DNA from: Bacillota bacterium
GTDB taxonomy: Bacteria; Bacillota; Clostridia; Acetivibrionales; DSM-1351
Direction of reading: 5' to 3'
DNA: 64,000 nucleotides
Assembly: GCA_023444055.1 (NCBI GenBank)
Contig: JAEZRV010000045.1
Coordinates: forward strand, 15,540 to 79,539
Numbering within the stretch: position 1 is the stretch's first letter; every line of letters starts with the position of its first letter. Under the pieces are notes generated by a model, which saw nothing but the letters and a program-made list of their open reading frames with translations, was not told where the DNA came from and did no database searches. Below are positions 36,254-45,661 of the stretch, one piece after another. Both the position numbers and the translations under genes were made by a program.

Positions 36254-38005
36254 TTATAGTTTAAACGTACTTACTATTTTCATTAATTCATTTGATATAT
36301 ATGCTAATTGATTGCTATGCTCATCTAATTGCTTCATAGATATACTCTGGTCTTCAGTTGATGCTGATACTTCTTGGGAACTTGCTACATTATTTATAGA
36401 TATTTCTGTTATCGCGCCAATTATATTTCTTAGTTTTTCAGCATTATCTGATATATCAGTACTTGACTCAGTTAAATCATTTATACATCCTTGCATTTTT
36501 ACAATTCCATCATCTATTTGTATATACTTTTGTAGCGTAGCATCAATACTACTTTTCTGCTCTTTGTTATATTCAATTACAGAATTCATTACTGTGCTTG
36601 TATCTTTTAAATTTTCAAATAAAGTATTAACGGATGCATCTATTTCTTTTATGGAATTTGAGGATTGATCTGCAAGTTTTTTTATTTCTTCTGCAACAAC
36701 AGCAAACCCTCGTCCGCTTTCTCCAGCACGTGCAGCCTCGATAGCTGCATTCAATGCAAGAAGATTCGTTTGTTCAGCTATTGACGCTATAACTTGGCTT
36801 GCTTTTCCTATTTGCTGTGAGTTTCTATTTGTTAAAGCTAACTTGTTTTGTATATTTTCAATTGCTGTGCTTGTTTGGTCTGATTTTTTTAGTACATCAT
36901 CAACAGATTTTTTTCCTATCGTTACATAATCACTCATGTCGCTAGATGAATTTATTAATTTGTTTATTAACTCATTATTTTGCTTTGTTTTGCTATCTAA
37001 TATGTGTACTTTGTTAAATCCTTCTTCTGTGTGAGTAGCTTGATTATGAACATTATGAGATATATTATTTATTGCTTTAGCAACATTTTCTATTGACATA
37101 GATGTTTCCTGCGAAACAGATGAAAATACTTTTGAAGAGTCTACTAATTCCTTAGAAGTATTTACTATTTTACTAAGTACTTCTGAAGTCTGAACTCGGA
37201 TATTCTCTGTTTCCTGTGCCAATATTCCTAGCTCATCGTTCCTTTCTAATAATTTTCTGCCTATTTTATACGAATAATCCTTGTCTGCAATTTTAGTAAT
37301 TGCTTCTACAACTTTTTTTATTGGCTTTGTAACCATTCTTTTTATTAACCAGTAAAAGATTAAGATTAAAATAACTGTAATAATAAAAACCAAGATTATA
37401 ACTTTGTATTGAAAGGATTTTATCATTAATAATGCATCATTAGCAATTATATCGCACCCAACAGCACCTACTATATCTCCTTTAGAGTTTTTTATAGGTG
37501 AAAAACCTGATATTAAATTACCATAAATATCATCATGGTAAATTTCTGTATATGTAGACTTCCCTGTAGCTAATGTTGTATCTGCCTCTACAGGATATGT
37601 CTCTTCTTTATCACAATACCCATATTCTGATGCGTCTTCTGTCCCCAATTCACCTGAGCCATCGATAATGTAAGTATAGGTACCATCACTATTCTTAATT
37701 ATAGTATATAAGTATGTTGCATTAGTATCTTGTTTAGCTTTATACATAAGTTTTTGCATTTCCATATAAAAATCTTCTTCACTATCATAATCATTTACTA
37801 ATTTCTCAAACTTATCTCCATCTATGTAAGCTGCTGTGGTCCTTGATACTCCTAAAACATTTTCTCCCAATAGTTTAACAGCCATTGTATTGCTTGTGTT
37901 AACAGAGATTAAAACTATAATTACACTAACAATAACTATGCCTATTAATATCATTAATGAAAGTTTTGTTCCTATTTGTTTTAAGTTTTGCCTAAGTTTC
38001 AACAT
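36254..38005 (-). CDS. Methyl-accepting chemotaxis protein
   Basis: The likely start is ATG 38005 (AGGGGG just upstream); an in-frame ATG at 38041 lacks a ribosome site. About 583 residues: membrane segment about 16-38; extracellular sensor about 40-195 with a Cache/PAS-like pattern (DATYLYTI-type region, [18 protein letters not shown]); second membrane segment about 200-222; HAMP about 222-275; then the cytoplasmic signalling domain. Its hairpin tip reads [35 protein letters not shown], the CheA/CheW-contact region. Ligand unknown. The stop codon TAA (36256-36254) coincides with the 3-bp target duplication of the miniature element A, which abuts the gene. Confidence 0.92.
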   Translation of the reverse strand: MLKLRQNLKQIGTKLSLMILIGIVIVSVIIVLISVNTSNTMAVKLLGENVLGVSRTTAAYIDGDKFEKLVNDYDSEEDFYMEMQKLMYKAKQDTNATYLYTIIKNSDGTYTYIIDGSGELGTEDASEYGYCDKEETYPVEADTTLATGKSTYTEIYHDDIYGNLISGFSPIKNSKGDIVGAVGCDIIANDALLMIKSFQYKVIILVFIITVILILIFYWLIKRMVTKPIKKVVEAITKIADKDYSYKIGRKLLERNDELGILAQETENIRVQTSEVLSKIVNTSKELVDSSKVFSSVSQETSMSIENVAKAINNISHNVHNQATHTEEGFNKVHILDSKTKQNNELINKLINSSSDMSDYVTIGKKSVDDVLKKSDQTSTAIENIQNKLALTNRNSQQIGKASQVIASIAEQTNLLALNAAIEAARAGESGRGFAVVAEEIKKLADQSSNSIKEIDASVNTLFENLKDTSTVMNSVIEYNKEQKSSIDATLQKYIQIDDGIVKMQGCINDLTESSTDISDNAEKLRNIIGAITEISINNVASSQEVSASTEDQSISMKQLDEHSNQLAYISNELMKIVSTFKL

Positions 38006-38442
38006 GTATCCCCCTATTTGATTAAGCATTTTATCTAACATATATTTTTAAATTTAACCCACATTTTTATATAGATACTCTAACTCATATTTGCATAAAT
38101 TTACATTATATCGTATCTTCTCACCTAGAAGGTATTTTTGTGTTACATATATCGACAAAATCATACAAAATCTTTATGCTTTCTTTTGCATCTTTATTGA
38201 AACTAATTGCATAACTACAAGATTATGATAAATGATTTTTTTGGTTAAGCTCATAAAAGCAGAGCCATAATTTAGTTAGAAAATTATGGTATAATTTTTA
38301 AGAACAAGTATTGTGCAATTTTTACTCAGATACATTAGTAAGCTAAAGAGTATAATCTTACTGACAAGACAAAACATAACACAAAAAATCGGGAACTATT
38401 TCTTAAAAATAGATAAGATGTTTATAAAGAAGGGTGATGATT
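38006..38442. other. Divergent spacer between chemoreceptor and AraC regulator
   Basis: AT-rich, no gene. An extended -10 motif TGGTATAAT (38287-38295) and a second TATAAT (38351-38356) face the AraC gene, without convincing -35 boxes. Confidence 0.45.
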
Positions 38443-39300
38443 ATGGGGTGGATTGAAGAAATTGGTGAAGCTATCAATTATATTGAGAAGAATATCACAG
38501 AAGAAATAACAATAGAGGATATTGCAAAAAGAGCATTTATGTCCCCATTCTATTTTCAAAAGGGATTTGCAATGCTTTGCGGCTTTACAGTAGGGGAGTA
38601 TGTCAGACAGCGCAGGCTTACTCTCGCCGGCAGTGAGATTGTTTCTACTGATGAGAAAATTATTGATATTTCACTGAAATATGGTTATGACTCACCGGAT
38701 AGTTTTACAAAAGCTTTCACTCGATTTCATGGTGTCACACCTACTGCAGTTAGAAAGGGGGAAGCGATGATTAAATCGTTTGCTCCTCTAAAAATTAAAT
38801 TTTCATTGGAAGGTGGTTATATTATGGACTACAAAATTATTGAAAAAGATTCGTTTACTGTAATGGGTGTATCAAAGGTGTTCAAATATGATAGTGCACA
38901 AACAGAAATACCACAGTTTTGGACAGAGCATTTTCAATTAGGGAATGGGAAATATGTGTGTGGAATGTATGGAATAAGTATAGATGAAAGTATGGGGGGA
39001 AATGAGTTCGAATATTTGATCGCAGACAATTACAACCCAGCTGTAGATGTACCTGATGGATTTGTTACAAAGATTATTCCCCAACAAACTTGGGTTGTTT
39101 TTGCTTGCAAGGGTGGAATGCCTAAATCTTTTCAAGACTTGAACAACAAAATATTCTCAGAATGGCTTCCTAATTGTAAGGATTACGAAATTGCAGCAGG
39201 CTACAATATTGAAATGTACTCTAATCCGTCTGATTATCCCCAAGGAGTTCAAGATGAAAATTATTACAGTGAAATTTGGATACCTGTTAAGAAGAAATAA
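38443..39300 (+). CDS. AraC-family regulator with GyrI-like effector-binding domain
   Basis: The start ATG 38443 follows AGAAGGG by 8 nt; nearby in-frame GTG/ATG codons are alternatives. About 285 residues. The AraC DNA-binding domain is N-terminal (about 5-105) with two helix-turn-helix units: ITIEDIAKRAFMSPFYFQKG and DISLKYGYDSPDSFTKAFTR, then FHGVTPTAVRKG. The C-terminal half (about 125-285) is a GyrI-like/Bacterial transcription activator effector domain, starting YKIIEKDSFTVMGVSKVFKY and ending IWIPVKKK. This Rob/SoxS-plus-GyrI layout usually senses lipophilic drugs or cationic compounds and controls efflux genes. No such target is adjacent; a terminator follows, so it is monocistronic. 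Confidence 0.92.
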   Translation: MGWIEEIGEAINYIEKNITEEITIEDIAKRAFMSPFYFQKGFAMLCGFTVGEYVRQRRLTLAGSEIVSTDEKIIDISLKYGYDSPDSFTKAFTRFHGVTPTAVRKGEAMIKSFAPLKIKFSLEGGYIMDYKIIEKDSFTVMGVSKVFKYDSAQTEIPQFWTEHFQLGNGKYVCGMYGISIDESMGGNEFEYLIADNYNPAVDVPDGFVTKIIPQQTWVVFACKGGMPKSFQDLNNKIFSEWLPNCKDYEIAAGYNIEMYSNPSDYPQGVQDENYYSEIWIPVKKK

Positions 39301-39365
39301 CTATATAAGTGCATAATTTGAACTGAATTTATTTAACTTTTACCTAAATATAATCATATACACAG

Positions 39366-39404
39366 CAAGGCGCTCTATGCTTAATTCTATAGAGTGCCTT
39401 GTTC
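39366..39404 (+). terminator. Terminator of the AraC regulator gene
   Basis: CAAGGCGCTCTAT (39366-39378) pairs with ATAGAGTGCCTTG (39389-39401) around a 10-nt loop, with one G-U pair. A short T-rich tail follows. Confidence 0.75.
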
Positions 39405-39433
39405 TTGACAAATTAATAGGTTAGTTTTAAACT
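39405..39433 (+). promoter_or_regulatory. Promoter of the metG T-box transcript
   Basis: TTGACA (39405-39410), 17 nt, TAAACT (39428-39433), just upstream of the T-box leader. Confidence 0.65.
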
Positions 39434-39449
39434 TATTGTAATATGGATA

Positions 39450-39742
39450 AAAGCTATGAAAAGAAGAGTAGGCCTTGTATTGATTACAGAGAACCCAACA
39501 AAGCTGCGAATGGGGAATCAAGAATTTGCTGAATATGGACTTGGAGCCTCGTACTGAGAGTTAATATTATAACTTTAGGTTGCGACGTGAGCACCCGTTA
39601 TAGTGCAAGCTGTAAAAACTAAAAACGTAACTTTGAGTTTTAGCAGTTGAAGAGACTTGTACCGCAAGGTATAAGTAAAATAAAGTGGTACCACGAGTTA
39701 TCTCGTCTTTAGATAAGAAATTATTTAAAGGCGTTTTTTTTT
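39450..39742 (+). promoter_or_regulatory. T-box leader (methionine specifier) of metG
   Basis: The leader has the T-box antiterminator core AAAGTGGTACCACGAG (39682-39697), which normally pairs with the uncharged tRNA acceptor end. A competing terminator follows: CGTCTTTA (39704-39711) with TTAAAGGCG (39725-39733) and nine Ts. Stem I has the GCTGCGAATGGGG-type apical segment, and its 3' side contains GAATATGGAC, with ATG (39535-39537) in specifier position. This matches the downstream methionyl-tRNA synthetase. Uncharged tRNA-Met should favour antitermination. Confidence 0.88.
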
Positions 39743-39797
39743 ACTCAAATAATAAAGAAAAGTAAATAGAAGAATATTAAATTCGGAGGAGTTAATT

Positions 39798-41774
39798 ATG
39801 TCAAAAAAACCATACTATTTAACTACAGCTATTGCATATACATCCAGTAGACCTCATATTGGAAATACTTCTGAAATTATTTTAGCTGATAGCATTGCTA
39901 GATTCAAAAGAATGCAAGGATATGATGTGCGTTTTCAAACAGGAACAGATGAACATGGGCAAAAAATTGAATTAAAGGCAAAGGAAGCTGGCATTAGCCC
40001 AAAAGAATATGTAGATAATGTAGCCAGCGAAATAAAGCGTATTTGCGATTTAATGAATACATCTTATGATAAATTTATTCGAACAACAGATGATTATCAT
40101 GATAAAAAAGTTCAAAAAATATTTAAGAAACTTTATGAGCAAGGAGATATTTATAAAGGCCATTATGAAGGAATGTATTGTACTCCTTGTGAGGCGTTCT
40201 TTACTCAATCACAATTAGTAGATGGTAAATGCCCAGACTGTGGGGGAGAGTGTCATCCAGCTAAAGAAGAAGCATATTTTTTAAAGCTTAGTAAATATAC
40301 AGATCGTCTAATTGAGTATATTGAAAAGAACCCAGAATTTATTCAGCCAGTCTCTAGGAAAAATGAAATGATGAATAACTTTTTATTAGCGGGATTACAA
40401 GATTTATGTGTTTCAAGAACATCTTTTAAATGGGGAATTCCTGTAGATTTTGATGATAAGCATGTTATTTATGTTTGGATAGATGCATTAAGTAATTATA
40501 TTACAGGTTTAGATTTTGACATTGATAGTAAAAGTGGTGAGTTGTTTGAAAAGTATTGGCCTGCTGATTTACACTTGATTGGGAAAGACATTTTAAGATT
40601 TCATACAATCTATTGGCCAATTATGTTAATGGCATTGGATATACCATTACCAAAGCAGGTATTTGGTCATCCATGGTTGTTAATGGGCAATGGTAAGATG
40701 AGTAAGTCTAAAGGAAATGTTATTTGTGCAGATGAGTTGGTTGAATTATTTGGAGTAGATGCAGTTCGATATTATGTACTTCATGATATGCCGTTTGAAA
40801 GTGATGGTGTAATTTCTTGGGAATTAATTACAGAACGCATTAATTCCGATTTAGCCAATGTTCTTGGGAATTTGGTCAATCGTGTAATTGCAATGAGTAA
40901 TAAGTATTTTTCAGGTATTGTAAATAATGAAAATGTAAGTGAATGTATAGACGATGATTTGATTGATTTAACTCTAAAAACACCTAAAATAGTAGCTGAA
41001 AATATGGAAAAATTAAGAGTAGCAGATGCACTATCAGATATATTTACATTATTTAAACGTTGTAATAAATATATTGATGAAACAATGCCTTGGGTACTAG
41101 CAAAGGACGAATCCCAAAAGGCAAGATTAGAAACTGTTTTATATAATTTAGTTGAAAGCATTGTAATAGGTGCAAGTTTATTAGAACCATTTATGCCTAA
41201 AACTGCACAGAGAATTGTTGCTCAATTAAATACTTCTTTAAGGACTTTTGATGATATGGATGTTTACGGAAGGTATTTATCTGGTACAAAGGTTGTAGAA
41301 AAGCCTGAAATACTGTTTTTACGAATAGATATAAATGAAATATTAAAAGAGGTAGAGCAAAAGGAAGAACAGAAAGGTGAAGAGAAAATGACTGATTGTA
41401 CTAGTGAGAATGGGGAAAATGTAAGTGAAATAAATATTGAACCTAAGGATGAAATTACATTTGACGACTTTGGTAAAATGCAATTTCAAGTTGGTGAAAT
41501 AATTGACTGTGTAGAGGTTCCTAAATCCAAAAAATTACTGTGTTCGCAAGTTAAAATTGGAGGACAGATAAAACAAATTGTATCGGGGATTAAACAACAT
41601 TATTCTGCAAAAGAAATGATTGGTAAGAAAGTTATGGTATTAGTAAATTTGAAACCAGCAAAGCTGGCAGGAGTTTTGTCAGAAGGTATGTTGCTATGTG
41701 CGGAGGATGAAAATGGAGAACTCGCTCTTATGGTACCTGAAAAACCAATGCCATCAGGAGCTGAAATTTGCTAA
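39798..41774 (+). CDS. metG: Methionyl-tRNA synthetase
   Basis: The protein has 658 residues and a CGGAGGAG ribosome site. It is a class I enzyme: HIGH-type signature RPHIGNTSE near residue 16, the zinc-knuckle cysteines CTPCEAFF...CPDCGG (about 127-150), the WIDALSNYITG segment, and KMSKSKGN near residue 300. An anticodon-binding helical domain follows (about 340-510). The last ~110 residues (FDDFGKMQFQVGEIID to the end) are the fused EMAP/Trbp111 OB-fold tRNA-binding domain that dimerises many bacterial MetRS. It charges tRNA-Met for initiation and elongation. Expression is controlled by the T-box directly upstream; a terminator closes the single-gene unit. Confidence 0.96.
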   Translation: MSKKPYYLTTAIAYTSSRPHIGNTSEIILADSIARFKRMQGYDVRFQTGTDEHGQKIELKAKEAGISPKEYVDNVASEIKRICDLMNTSYDKFIRTTDDYHDKKVQKIFKKLYEQGDIYKGHYEGMYCTPCEAFFTQSQLVDGKCPDCGGECHPAKEEAYFLKLSKYTDRLIEYIEKNPEFIQPVSRKNEMMNNFLLAGLQDLCVSRTSFKWGIPVDFDDKHVIYVWIDALSNYITGLDFDIDSKSGELFEKYWPADLHLIGKDILRFHTIYWPIMLMALDIPLPKQVFGHPWLLMGNGKMSKSKGNVICADELVELFGVDAVRYYVLHDMPFESDGVISWELITERINSDLANVLGNLVNRVIAMSNKYFSGIVNNENVSECIDDDLIDLTLKTPKIVAENMEKLRVADALSDIFTLFKRCNKYIDETMPWVLAKDESQKARLETVLYNLVESIVIGASLLEPFMPKTAQRIVAQLNTSLRTFDDMDVYGRYLSGTKVVEKPEILFLRIDINEILKEVEQKEEQKGEEKMTDCTSENGENVSEINIEPKDEITFDDFGKMQFQVGEIIDCVEVPKSKKLLCSQVKIGGQIKQIVSGIKQHYSAKEMIGKKVMVLVNLKPAKLAGVLSEGMLLCAEDENGELALMVPEKPMPSGAEIC

Positions 41775-41833
41775 AGCTTACTATTAAGCAGTAAATGGGT
41801 TAAATAATACTTAAACAAAAAATACTCAAACAA

Positions 41834-41874
41834 AAAAATGTACAGTTCATAACCTTTGAATGGTACATTTTTTA
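41834..41874 (+). terminator. Terminator of metG
   Basis: AAAAATGTAC (41834-41843) pairs with GTACATTTTT (41863-41872), with a 19-nt loop and a T-tract within the right arm. Confidence 0.75.
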
Positions 41875-42165
41875 GTGTAGTAGAAGATAAATTTATTAAT
41901 CAACTTATTACAATATGATTTGTATGAATTTTACCTGTATTTAGTTAAATTTAATTAAAATAAGGAAAATATAGCTACCTTATATATACTGTCACAATGC
42001 ACATAAACACCGAATCCTCAGCGCAGTAAAACAAATTTCTTACATTAAAGTACATTGGAATATTTTTGAAAATAATATATACTTATCAAGTGATATTACA
42101 GAGGTGGAAACTATTACCTTACGAAAAATCACATAAGTATAAAATATTATCGAGGAGGATGTAAA
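41875..42165. other. Spacer upstream of the adenosine deaminase gene
   Basis: About 290 AT-rich bases. I see no coding potential and no promoter I can name with confidence; GGAGG before the GTG start is clear. Confidence 0.4.
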
Positions 42166-43734
42166 GTGAAAAAGCTAATAAGTTGTATTTTGATGCTGGC
42201 GATTGTTTTAACGCCTATGGCAGTTGTCAGCGCAAATTCAAAAACAGATTTATTTTGGGACAAGAATGCAGGAAATATGGAAGAAAGATTTGAGTGTGCA
42301 AAGAATTCTGAGCCTGAACTAATTGCATTTATGCGACAAATGCCAAAAGGAGCGGATTTGCATAATCATTTAAGTGGTGCTACATACAGTGATTATATTC
42401 TAGATTCGGCAGAGAAAAATGGTCTTCTCTACGATCTTGATACAAACGTGTTTTTCTCTCCCGCTCAAAGTAGCCAGCACAAGAATTATATCACTACTGA
42501 ACAATTACAAAGCCACTCTGTATATCTTGAACAATTTCTAAATGCATACAGTATGAGGGGTTGGTATCCCAATACCACAAACGGACATGACCATTTTTTT
42601 GATACTTTCAATTATATGGGCTCTGCAAACAGAAGTACAGATGACATGCTAATAGAAGTTTTAAACAGAAATATTTATGAAAATGTAAAATATCTTGAAT
42701 TGATGACAAACTCATTGCCTAACAATTATGTAAATCTCTTCAACACTATGCCTGCTGATTTTGATATTAAAAATCTGGATACTGCATTTGAGGATGCTAT
42801 GAAAATAGTAAATAGCAATCAAGCGCTTGTAAGTTCTTCAATTAAAGGTCTACTTGATGCAAGAGACAAAATGCTTAAAGATAATGGTTTATCAATTGGA
42901 GCGGGCAAGGATATTGATGTTCGCTATATTCAGCAGTTAGGGCGTTCTACAAATGATATGAGAGGATTCTTCATTTCGGCATTTTATTCTGCCTATGCAT
43001 TACAAGTTGATAAAAGGATTGCGGGAGTAAATATTGTACAAGCAGAAGATACTCCGTATTCCAGAAAATATTTCAATGAAGAAATGACGATTTTGGATTA
43101 CATATGGAAGAAGCTGGACAAGCCTGCATTTACATTACATGCGGGAGAGCTTGAATTAAGAGGTTCTCCTGTTGAACCTATGGAAGACAGAATAACACAA
43201 ACTATTAATAAAGGACATGCACTTAGAATAGGTCATGGTGTGGCGGTTGCGTGGGAAAATAATGTTCCTAAGCTGTTAAAAGAAATGAAAGATAAAAATG
43301 TACTTGTTGAAATATGTCTTTCAAGCAACGAATCCATTCTGGGTGTAGAGAATAATGAACATCCTTTTACAATGTACAGAAAAGCTGGTGTAAAAACTGC
43401 GCTGTGTACTGATGATGAAGGAGTCAGCAGGGGAAATCTTACAGAAGAATATGTAAAGGCTGTACAGAGGTATGGTTTGTCATACAGAGAATTGAAAAAC
43501 ATTTCTCGAAATAGTATTGAATACAGTTTTCTGCAGGGGCAGAGTTTGTACATAAATGGAGATTACACGAAGATTCGTAAAGAGTTTCTTGGAATGCTAA
43601 ATGTTAATTATAAGATAACTAAAAAATTACAAGACCTATTGAATGCTAATCCTAAAATGGAACGTGAATATGCACTTGAAAGAGCATATGTAACATTTGA
43701 AAACAGTCTTTTATCAGGAACATTCGGCAATTAA
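42166..43734 (+). CDS. Secreted adenosine deaminase-like protein (ADGF/CECR1-like)
   Basis: It starts at GTG 42166 with GAGGAGG upstream. The protein has 522 residues, against about 330-350 for cytosolic bacterial ADA. A signal peptide (KKLISCILMLAIVLTPMAVV, cleavage near VSANS) implies export. The TIM-barrel metal and catalytic motifs are in order: GADLHNHLSG (two zinc His), LHAGELE (zinc His and catalytic Glu), RIGHG, ICLSSNES and CTDDEGV (zinc Asp). The long N-terminal and internal insertions (about 70-250) resemble the secreted ADGF/CECR1-type group more than the cytosolic enzyme. Role: deamination of extracellular adenosine or a related nucleoside, for nucleoside scavenging. It stands alone upstream of a miniature element. 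Confidence 0.85.
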   Translation: MKKLISCILMLAIVLTPMAVVSANSKTDLFWDKNAGNMEERFECAKNSEPELIAFMRQMPKGADLHNHLSGATYSDYILDSAEKNGLLYDLDTNVFFSPAQSSQHKNYITTEQLQSHSVYLEQFLNAYSMRGWYPNTTNGHDHFFDTFNYMGSANRSTDDMLIEVLNRNIYENVKYLELMTNSLPNNYVNLFNTMPADFDIKNLDTAFEDAMKIVNSNQALVSSSIKGLLDARDKMLKDNGLSIGAGKDIDVRYIQQLGRSTNDMRGFFISAFYSAYALQVDKRIAGVNIVQAEDTPYSRKYFNEEMTILDYIWKKLDKPAFTLHAGELELRGSPVEPMEDRITQTINKGHALRIGHGVAVAWENNVPKLLKEMKDKNVLVEICLSSNESILGVENNEHPFTMYRKAGVKTALCTDDEGVSRGNLTEEYVKAVQRYGLSYRELKNISRNSIEYSFLQGQSLYINGDYTKIRKEFLGMLNVNYKITKKLQDLLNANPKMEREYALERAYVTFENSLLSGTFGN

Positions 43735-43770
43735 GAGAAAAATATAAATATCTTCAATAGCACTAAAAGC

Positions 43771-44104
43771 GGCTGTTGCAAAACAAGAAATATTATAAAT
43801 CAACGGTAAACTGCTTTTAAAGTACTCCCGTGCAGTATATACCTATGGCTCGCTCCCGAAATTGGCGCTGAAATAGTTGCGGTTCATAACAAGCACTTCC
43901 GCCGACCGTATACCCCCAAGGCGTCCTGTCTTGGGGGTATACTCACAGCTACGTCCTGTAGCTGTGCCGGCTACAATGCTTGTACTTCTCCTACTATTTT
44001 TAGCATCAATTTCTAACCGAGCTTCTCCATTTATATATACTGCACTCGCGTACTATTCTAGAAATAAGCCATCGTATACAGAAATTGTTGTTTTGCAACA
44101 GTCC
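43771..44104. mobile_element. 334-bp miniature inverted-repeat element (CTGTTGCAAAACAA ends)
   Basis: The left end GGCTGTTGCAAAACAAGAA and the inverted right end GGACTGTTGCAAAACAACAA match over most of 19 bp. These termini resemble IS1182/IS5-type insertion sequences from memory. The interior has no transposase but two perfect hairpins: 13 bp (43908-43920 with 43930-43942) and 9 bp (43944-43952 with 43958-43966). I see no target duplication (flanks AAGC and ATTT). It is non-autonomous. Confidence 0.75.
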
Positions 44105-44242
44105 ATTTGACTTTATTAGAGTTAGCAAAAACATAAAAACTTTACATTTTCTTGATGGGTTTATGTATATTTCCACATATTTATTCCATATAAGCATATA
44201 TATTATTTTATAAAAATGATCTGGTGAGGTTTGTTAAATGGC

Positions 44243-44686
44243 ATGATCAAAGTAATTGGCATTGGAAACAGGCTTATGATGGATGATGGTATTGCGATAG
44301 TTGTTCTGGAAGTGTTAAAGAATAAACTAGAACCGATGGGAATTGAAGTCATTATAGCAGAAACTGATTTTCAGTTTTGCTATCACCAAATAAATGATGA
44401 TGACTTTGTTATTATTGTAGATGCTGCATATTTAGGTATAGCAGCTGGTAGTGTTCGTTTTTGTAAGCTACAGGAAATACTTGATTCGTATGGAGAAACC
44501 AACTTTCAACATGATATTAATATCTTTGATTTAATAAGATTATACACAAAGCAACTGAAAGGCTATTTTATCGGAATTGAAATAGCAGAAGCTGGATTTG
44601 GATGTGAGCTCAGTCAAGCTATTAAAGTTAAAATGGATGCTATTTGTCTTGAGGTTGAGAAAATTATTTATCATATTGTAAGTTAA
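44243..44686 (+). CDS. [NiFe]-hydrogenase maturation endopeptidase (HyaD/HybD family)
   Basis: The start is uncertain: ATG 44243 gives the family-typical beginning MIKVIGIGNRLMMDDGIAI, while TTG 44231 adds four residues. About 147 residues. The nickel-sensing ligands of the family are visible: Asp in LMMDDGI, Asp in IIVDAAYLG, and His in FQHDINIFDL. This protease clips the C-terminal tail of the large subunit after nickel insertion. Here the large subunit at 46561 still carries a tail after DPCISCATH, its expected substrate. It is separated from the hydrogenase genes only by miniature element B. The other maturation genes (hypA-F) are not in the window. Confidence 0.88.
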   Translation: MIKVIGIGNRLMMDDGIAIVVLEVLKNKLEPMGIEVIIAETDFQFCYHQINDDDFVIIVDAAYLGIAAGSVRFCKLQEILDSYGETNFQHDINIFDLIRLYTKQLKGYFIGIEIAEAGFGCELSQAIKVKMDAICLEVEKIIYHIVS

Positions 44687-44809
44687 TGAAACTTGTCACT
44701 ATTATCTATCTTTATTGTTGAAAAAATTATTTGCCAAATTGTACAGACAGCTAAATAAAACTAGTTCCCTCACCAATACAGATTCAGCAGAATATGCTAA
44801 AAATAGTAA

Positions 44810-45050
44810 TACTAATTCGCATAAAAAATATTAGTTAATATTTTTTATACTTTAGAAAAGTATAAGTGCAACTAGGCTTCTGCCGTCGCCGATAGCTCGG
44901 CACAAGCCAAGTTTTCTTTATCTCACTAACGTGATGTTGTAGCAGAGCCACAAGCTCTTTAGTATTGAACAACGTTTGCACATCTTACGATGTTACGTCG
45001 CATACCGCGACTATATAAACGGTTGCTAACCGTTTATATGCAAACTAGTA
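44810..45050. mobile_element. 241-bp copy (B) of the TACTA/TAGTA miniature element
   Basis: It begins TACTAATTCGCATAAAA and ends TATATGCAAACTAGTA. The left flank is TAA and the right flank TGA, so one side of the target duplication has probably mutated. It is the reverse complement of copy A without the nested insert. It lies between the protease gene and the rest of the hydrogenase group, ending 25 nt before the next start codon. Confidence 0.85.
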
Positions 45051-45075
45051 TGAGTATATTTCTGGAGTGAAAAGT

Positions 45076-45660
45076 ATGAAAAATAAAGAGTTTTCAAGTA
45101 AAGATCTAGAAAGTATTATTTCTGAAATTGAATATGATATAAATTTATTATACGGGGATTCTGGTGTTTATAACAGAAATCAAATACTCTGTCATTTAAA
45201 AGGTAGAGTATATATGCTTGAAGCTGCTATTAAAACTATAAACCAATCAGGAAATTTACTAAAGCAACCTTTAACTTTTATGACTGAAGATGACATAAAA
45301 AATGAACAGTCTATTCCACTTGAACCTACTGAAAGTAACTCAAAAAATAAACCAGTTATTCCGCTTGAATCTGAGGTGAACTCAATAGTAGGGAAAACCT
45401 CGATGCTTATTGATTCATCCTTATCAGGAGATCAAAAAACATTTACAATTCAAGAATTATCAAAATTAGATGGCAAGAATGGCAACCCAGCATATGTGGC
45501 TGTAAATGGTAATGTTTATGACGTTACAAACAATGCTGCATGGGCGGCTGCAACACATTTTGGTCTGATAGCAGGAAAGGATTTAACCAAAGAATTTGCT
45601 TCATGTCATGCAGGTCAGACTATTTTGAGTAAACTAAAATTGGTTGGAAAGTTGGTGTAA
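45076..45660 (+). CDS. Cytochrome b5-like heme/steroid-binding domain protein linked to [NiFe]-hydrogenase
   Basis: The start ATG 45076 has GGAG 8 nt upstream; a GTG at 45067 is in frame but overlaps that site. 194 residues, no signal peptide or membrane segment. The N-terminal half (about 1-115) is helical and charged, with a low-complexity linker. The last ~75 residues are a cytochrome-b5-like domain: FTIQELSKLDGKNGNPAYVA, VNGNVYDVT, WAAATHFGLIAGKDLTKEFA, SCHAG and KLKLVGKLV. Histidines in ATHFG and SCHAG are in the places of the heme ligands, though the usual HPGG is absent. The stop codon is one base before the small-subunit ATG, so it is co-translated with the hydrogenase; electron transfer or assembly is the likely role. 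Confidence 0.75.
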   Translation: MKNKEFSSKDLESIISEIEYDINLLYGDSGVYNRNQILCHLKGRVYMLEAAIKTINQSGNLLKQPLTFMTEDDIKNEQSIPLEPTESNSKNKPVIPLESEVNSIVGKTSMLIDSSLSGDQKTFTIQELSKLDGKNGNPAYVAVNGNVYDVTNNAAWAAATHFGLIAGKDLTKEFASCHAGQTILSKLKLVGKLV

Positions 45661-45661
45661 A

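Noticed and set aside
43877..44110. 77-residue open frame
   Set aside because: It lies inside the 334-bp miniature element and has no ribosome site; its hairpins explain the composition.
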